Source: AM-0621 sp964386705 (lineage in GTDB: Bacteria; Planctomycetota; Planctomycetia; Planctomycetales; Planctomycetaceae). From it: 64,000 nt of DNA. The position numbers and the translations under genes are program-made. Below the pieces are notes generated by a model, which had not been told where the DNA came from, searched no databases, and saw only the letters and a program-made list of their open reading frames with translations. The stretch covers positions 1 to 64,000 of the forward strand of contig CAYLTY010000004.1 of NCBI GenBank assembly GCA_964386705.1. The letters run 5' to 3'. Below are positions 60,806-64,000 of the stretch, in pieces; the stretch's first letter is position 1; the number at the start of each line of letters is the position of its first letter.

Positions 60806-60858
60806 GGCGGACAATCCTGTCCGCCGAAACGGTAGCGGACAGGATTGTCCGCTCTACC
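60806..60858. repeat. Two head-to-head REP palindromes
   Basis: GGCGGACA-ATCC-TGTCCGCC (60806-60825) and AGCGGACA-GGAT-TGTCCGCT (60834-60853) lie eight bases apart in opposite orientation, followed by CTACC. They share the core of the elements at 7117 and 30388 and sit between the stops of two convergent genes. Confidence 0.85.
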
Positions 60859-60874
60859 CCATGTTCGAGTCGCG

Positions 60875-61807
60875 CTAGGCGATCTCGGCGGGCACCTCTG
60901 AGCCGTCGACAGGGGTTGCTCGGATGACCTGGCGCGGAGGATTCACGCAGGGGTCTTCGCGCAGTTCGAGCTTCCACTGCTTATTGCCGGGGCCCTCCAG
61001 AGTGTCGCCGGTCTTGAAGATCTGGCCTTTGCGGATCATCTCCAGCGTGATGTTGCGCAGGAAGGTGTCCACGGTCTGACATTCGTAGCCGTCTTCCGTA
61101 AAGCAGGCCTCGCAGTCCGGCAGGTCAAGCTGTCCATTGCCGACGGTGTCCATCACCATCCAGGTTTCGGTGGCTTTGAAGACTCGAATGTTCGACCACA
61201 GTTCCAGCGGCGGCAGCTTGTTCTCAACGGACCACTCCACGATGTCGTTGAAGATGTTGTGGTCGCGCAGCACTTCGCCGTTCGGGTTGAAGAAGCACAT
61301 CGAACCCGGCAACCCCAACAGCGGCGCGATGATGTTCGTCAGAAAGACCAGTTCGGCCAGGGGGGCATAGTCGTCCGGGATGACAGTCATGCTGGGATCC
61401 TGTCCCCACGCATAGCCGCTGCGGACACGGATGAAACCGCGATGCTTCTGGGCGACTTCAGCGGCTTCAGGCCAGGCCCAGGATTGATCGCAGGCGCGTT
61501 CGAAACAGCCGGGGTAAGTCCCGGGACCGAACTGCCCCATGGTCCAGGCACCGTATAAGGCCGACTCCTGCACGGGGTCGCCCATGCCGTCCGGCCAGGG
61601 ACGTGAGACGAGGTCCACGGCGACGCGGCCATTCACTTCCGATCGGTACGACACCACGACCGACGGACCGCCGAACGCCCATTCTTTTTGAGCTTCCACC
61701 TTGCCTAATACTTCGAAGCGTCCGAGGCTCGCCGTGACTTCTTCAAGTGAAGGCAGCTCTTCAAACAACACGCAGAGGCACTGCGTCACAAATCCCTTCT
61801 GAGGCAT
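60875..61807 (-). CDS. DUF4261 domain protein
   Basis: 310 residues. CVLFEELPSLEEVTASLGRFEV and FGGPSVVVSYRSEVNGRVAVDLVSRPWPD, followed by AELVFLTNIIAPLLGLPGSMCFFNPNGEVL and PPLELWSNIRVF, are DUF4261 blocks. The C-terminal third is an extra domain seen with this family. Cytoplasmic, function unknown; related proteins occur near suppressor or SMI1-type polymorphic-toxin immunity genes, but none is here. Confidence 0.82.
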   Translation of the reverse strand: MPQKGFVTQCLCVLFEELPSLEEVTASLGRFEVLGKVEAQKEWAFGGPSVVVSYRSEVNGRVAVDLVSRPWPDGMGDPVQESALYGAWTMGQFGPGTYPGCFERACDQSWAWPEAAEVAQKHRGFIRVRSGYAWGQDPSMTVIPDDYAPLAELVFLTNIIAPLLGLPGSMCFFNPNGEVLRDHNIFNDIVEWSVENKLPPLELWSNIRVFKATETWMVMDTVGNGQLDLPDCEACFTEDGYECQTVDTFLRNITLEMIRKGQIFKTGDTLEGPGNKQWKLELREDPCVNPPRQVIRATPVDGSEVPAEIA

Positions 61808-61847
61808 ATCAGTCCCATCCAGATTGAGAATACATCGTCCGTGGTCG

Positions 61848-63029
61848 CTAACTGCCGAACCACTCTATCAGGCGCGGGCCGTTACGATAGCGCTCGGTCG
61901 CCGCGAAATCCTGACCAACATGAAAACCCGGTTCACACCAGGCCTGCGGAGGAAACGGCCGGGCTCCGAACAAGGTATAGATGCTGTCGTGAATCAGGAC
62001 ATCAGAACGGATGAGCGGCCAGACCATCTGCCGCAGGAAGATCTGATCGATCGCGCGAGCGACGGATCCGGTCGGACGGAATGCAGCGATGAGTTCCTGT
62101 ATCGGCGGCAAACGACCGGCGACGCCACCCCACATGCCCGCGAGAATCAGTTCGGTGTGTCCGTAGAAGTCGCGCATCACGTGAAACGAGCGATCTGACT
62201 CCAGCCACTCATCCACTGCAGCCTTCTCGCGCACCGAGAGCAACGAATCCGAATCCCGAATCAGAAAGCGGTCTACCTGTGGATCGCTCCAGACCATGAA
62301 TCGCCAGAAGTAGCCTTCATAAAACTGCCTCGGCGGTTGTTGAGCGACTACCAGCTGGCAACCGAGCTTCTCCAGCGTTGATCGGACTCGCTGCGGAACC
62401 GTGGTGTCGCAGTAGAAGCGGCACGTCCAGCCGGGATACAGGTCGCGCACCAGCCAGGCGTTGCGGTAGGCACCTTCGACGTATCGCGGGTTCGATCCCC
62501 ACAAGCTGTAGGCGATGATGTTGCGTTCGGGCCGCGAAGCATCAAACGGGGGCGGCGGCGAGTAAGTCAACTTCCCGAGAGGCGCCGGAGCTTGCTGATC
62601 TTTCAACGTCAGCGACCGCGACCCAGCTGCTTTAGCGTCGGCCAATCGCTCCAGATACGTGTAGTTGCGAGCCAGCACGTCCCACCAGCCGGCGATGTCA
62701 TCACGCTGACAGACAGCCGCCTCCATCAGTTCGGTTGACGCTCGAAAGTCACTCGCCAGGCTGCGCGCGATGCCTTCGCTGGAAAGCAGATCCAGATCCT
62801 GCGGTAACAACTGTCGGGCGGCTTTGAGAGCCTCAATACCTGCCGCAATCGCACCCGCCCGGTCCAGATACTGAACCTGCTTGAGCGTCAGCTGCTTGAG
62901 TTGCTCAGGAGTGAGTTCAGTCGTGCGACGAAAATCGCCGAGTATCTCCGCCGCCCGCGCGTGCTGGCCCTGCTGATGAGCCGCCTCAGCCGCTGCCAGT
63001 ACGCTCGCCAGAGTTTGTGCAGGGTTCAT
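61848..63029 (-). CDS. Glycosyltransferase-like protein with N-terminal TPR-like region
   Basis: 393 residues from ATG 63029 (the frame is open to 63068). The N-terminal ~130 residues are TPR-like helices (AEAAHQQGQHARAAEIL, ALKAARQLLPQDLDLLSSEG). The second half has NIIAYSLWGSNPRYVEGAYRNAWLVRDLYPGWTCRFYCD and FLIRDSDSLLSVREKAAVDEW, where the DxD-like RDSDS resembles the metal site of GT-A glycosyltransferases. Likely a sugar transferase acting on an envelope or exopolysaccharide; weak ribosome site. Confidence 0.75.
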   Translation of the reverse strand: MNPAQTLASVLAAAEAAHQQGQHARAAEILGDFRRTTELTPEQLKQLTLKQVQYLDRAGAIAAGIEALKAARQLLPQDLDLLSSEGIARSLASDFRASTELMEAAVCQRDDIAGWWDVLARNYTYLERLADAKAAGSRSLTLKDQQAPAPLGKLTYSPPPPFDASRPERNIIAYSLWGSNPRYVEGAYRNAWLVRDLYPGWTCRFYCDTTVPQRVRSTLEKLGCQLVVAQQPPRQFYEGYFWRFMVWSDPQVDRFLIRDSDSLLSVREKAAVDEWLESDRSFHVMRDFYGHTELILAGMWGGVAGRLPPIQELIAAFRPTGSVARAIDQIFLRQMVWPLIRSDVLIHDSIYTLFGARPFPPQAWCEPGFHVGQDFAATERYRNGPRLIEWFGS

Positions 63030-63174
63030 TCGGTTTCGATCCACCACAAAGCCACATCCATCTCTCACCGAAACGGTGCGAGCAAATGAGTCTCACGGCG
63101 AACCCTCAAACAGTTCAACCCCGCTGTGCTTCCCACATTCGGCTCGATTGAATCGCACTCCCTGGGCAACCCGA

Positions 63175-64000
63175 CTACTTCTGCTTCCTGATGCCATGTG
63201 GTCCATACCACTCTTCGATCGCTTGATGCAGCTTGACCTCTCGCTGCCGCCAGCTCTTAATCGAAAAATCGCGCTTCGGATCGGCGACTGTCCACGGGCT
63301 CGGCGGAGCCTTGCCCGGGCTAGTGCCCGTGTTCGGAGCCAGATAGAGCCGCTGCTGCTCTTCCAAATTCAACGGCCGAGCACCCACGCGGCCGAACACG
63401 GCGATCTGATTACCGGCTTCGTCGATGGCTCGATCGCGGTCCACGCCTTCGGACAGTGCCAGGGCATGTCCTTCGTGCGGGATCTTGAAGCTGGCAACAA
63501 GCATTGGCGTCGGGCGCGGCGAGAAACCATCGTTACCCGGCGTCTGCGGTGACGTCAGTTGCACGACATGCACACCATTCTCACCGTCAGCGAGATACGC
63601 GAACTGGCTCGCGTAGTTGATGCCGAGCTTCACATCGTGCAGGTCGTGGATGCAGCCGCCCGCGTCGAAGATCTGATCGACCTTGATGTCCTTCGGATTC
63701 TTCACGTCCAGAATCACCAGTCCGTGATGACCAGCGGCAACATACGCATAAGTACGAGCGATATAGATATTGTGGACGCCCTCCATCTCCAGATGGCTGA
63801 CTTCGACGGGCTCTTCGGGGTTGGTGACGTCAATCACCTTCACGCCGTGCTCGTCGCAGATGAAGCCGTAGCGGAACTGGAACTCGATATTATGCGCATG
63901 ATGTACCATTTCACCTTCACGCATGATATTGACCACTCGCAGATTCTTATGATCTGAGATGTCCACAATCGCTATGCCCGCATCGCAGCAGATGTAGGCG
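63175..64000 (-). CDS. LVIVD-repeat protein, 3' part
   Basis: At least 275 residues; the 5' end lies beyond base 64000 and the frame is open there (YICCDAGIAIVDISDHKNLRV). Repeats with the LVIVD pattern are clear: AGIAIVDISDHKNLRVV, HGVKVIDVTNPEEPVEV, HGLVILDVKNPKDIKVD, NGVHVVQLTSPQ. They form a beta-propeller, usually secreted. The last ~70 residues are polar. No catalytic motif visible. Often found with c-type cytochrome or surface proteins. Confidence 0.85.
   Translation of the reverse strand, partial: AYICCDAGIAIVDISDHKNLRVVNIMREGEMVHHAHNIEFQFRYGFICDEHGVKVIDVTNPEEPVEVSHLEMEGVHNIYIARTYAYVAAGHHGLVILDVKNPKDIKVDQIFDAGGCIHDLHDVKLGINYASQFAYLADGENGVHVVQLTSPQTPGNDGFSPRPTPMLVASFKIPHEGHALALSEGVDRDRAIDEAGNQIAVFGRVGARPLNLEEQQRLYLAPNTGTSPGKAPPSPWTVADPKRDFSIKSWRQREVKLHQAIEEWYGPHGIRKQK

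Overview
This window comes from a high-GC bacterial chromosome, very probably a member of the Planctomycetota. Diagnostic genes are a planctomycete cytochrome-c/DUF1549/DUF1553 protein (10356-13199), a PVC-type dehydrogenase with HEAT repeats and a C-terminal haem motif (51286-54873), ThuA, DUF1800, DUF4058 and YdjY proteins, a sulfatase, a BlaI/BlaR1-like pair whose protease carries a giant beta-sandwich tail, and many short REP-like palindromes between genes. There is no rRNA, recognisable tRNA, CRISPR array, prophage or classical insertion sequence. Most of the window is ordinary chromosomal sequence, with genes on both strands in short operons.

Layout. 1-7.1 kb: end of an esterase, a short pheT, then a BlaI-type repressor with a well-formed promoter/operator followed by a BlaR1-like protease. 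7.1-15.3 kb: a GAF-alpha-glucan phosphorylase fusion (minus), a large secreted cytochrome-domain protein, and sua5/tsaC converging on trpD with overlapping stops. 15.4-24.1 kb: small hypotheticals, fxsA-yqgE, a PIG-L deacetylase, DUF4058, an AstE/AspA deacylase, a zinc-ribbon protein that appears to start at ATT, and DUF58. 24.4-31.6 kb: cytochrome c-prime-like protein, two Tat-exported proteins, queD, ThuA, DUF1800, mannose-6-phosphate isomerase. 31.8-40 kb: orphan HicB-like protein, small lipoproteins, a TPR-like/rluA/FAH operon, a 670-base stretch holding two foldback repeats, and two large secreted proteins.

40-46 kb is an iron-sulfur assembly locus read on the minus strand: sufR-like repressor, nuoB, sufC, sufB, a Nudix hydrolase, sufD. 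A strong promoter before sufR is overlapped by a near-perfect palindrome, suggesting Fe-S-responsive autoregulation. 46.3-47.4 kb: a FliA/WhiG sigma factor with a textbook terminator. 47.4-51 kb: a sulfatase broken by a one-base frameshift and a Gfo/Idh/MocA oxidoreductase.

51.3-64 kb: the PVC dehydrogenase; then a compact unit (54881-55550) in which a GxxExxY nuclease-fold gene is bracketed by two inverted pairs of a roughly 35-base repeat, the best candidate here for an under-described mobile or selfish element; then a phosphodiesterase, PQQ-propeller protein, TPR-like proteins, DUF4261, a glycosyltransferase-like protein and a truncated LVIVD-repeat protein. At least six families of intergenic palindromes occur, several repeated within the window, although no REP-associated transposase gene is present.
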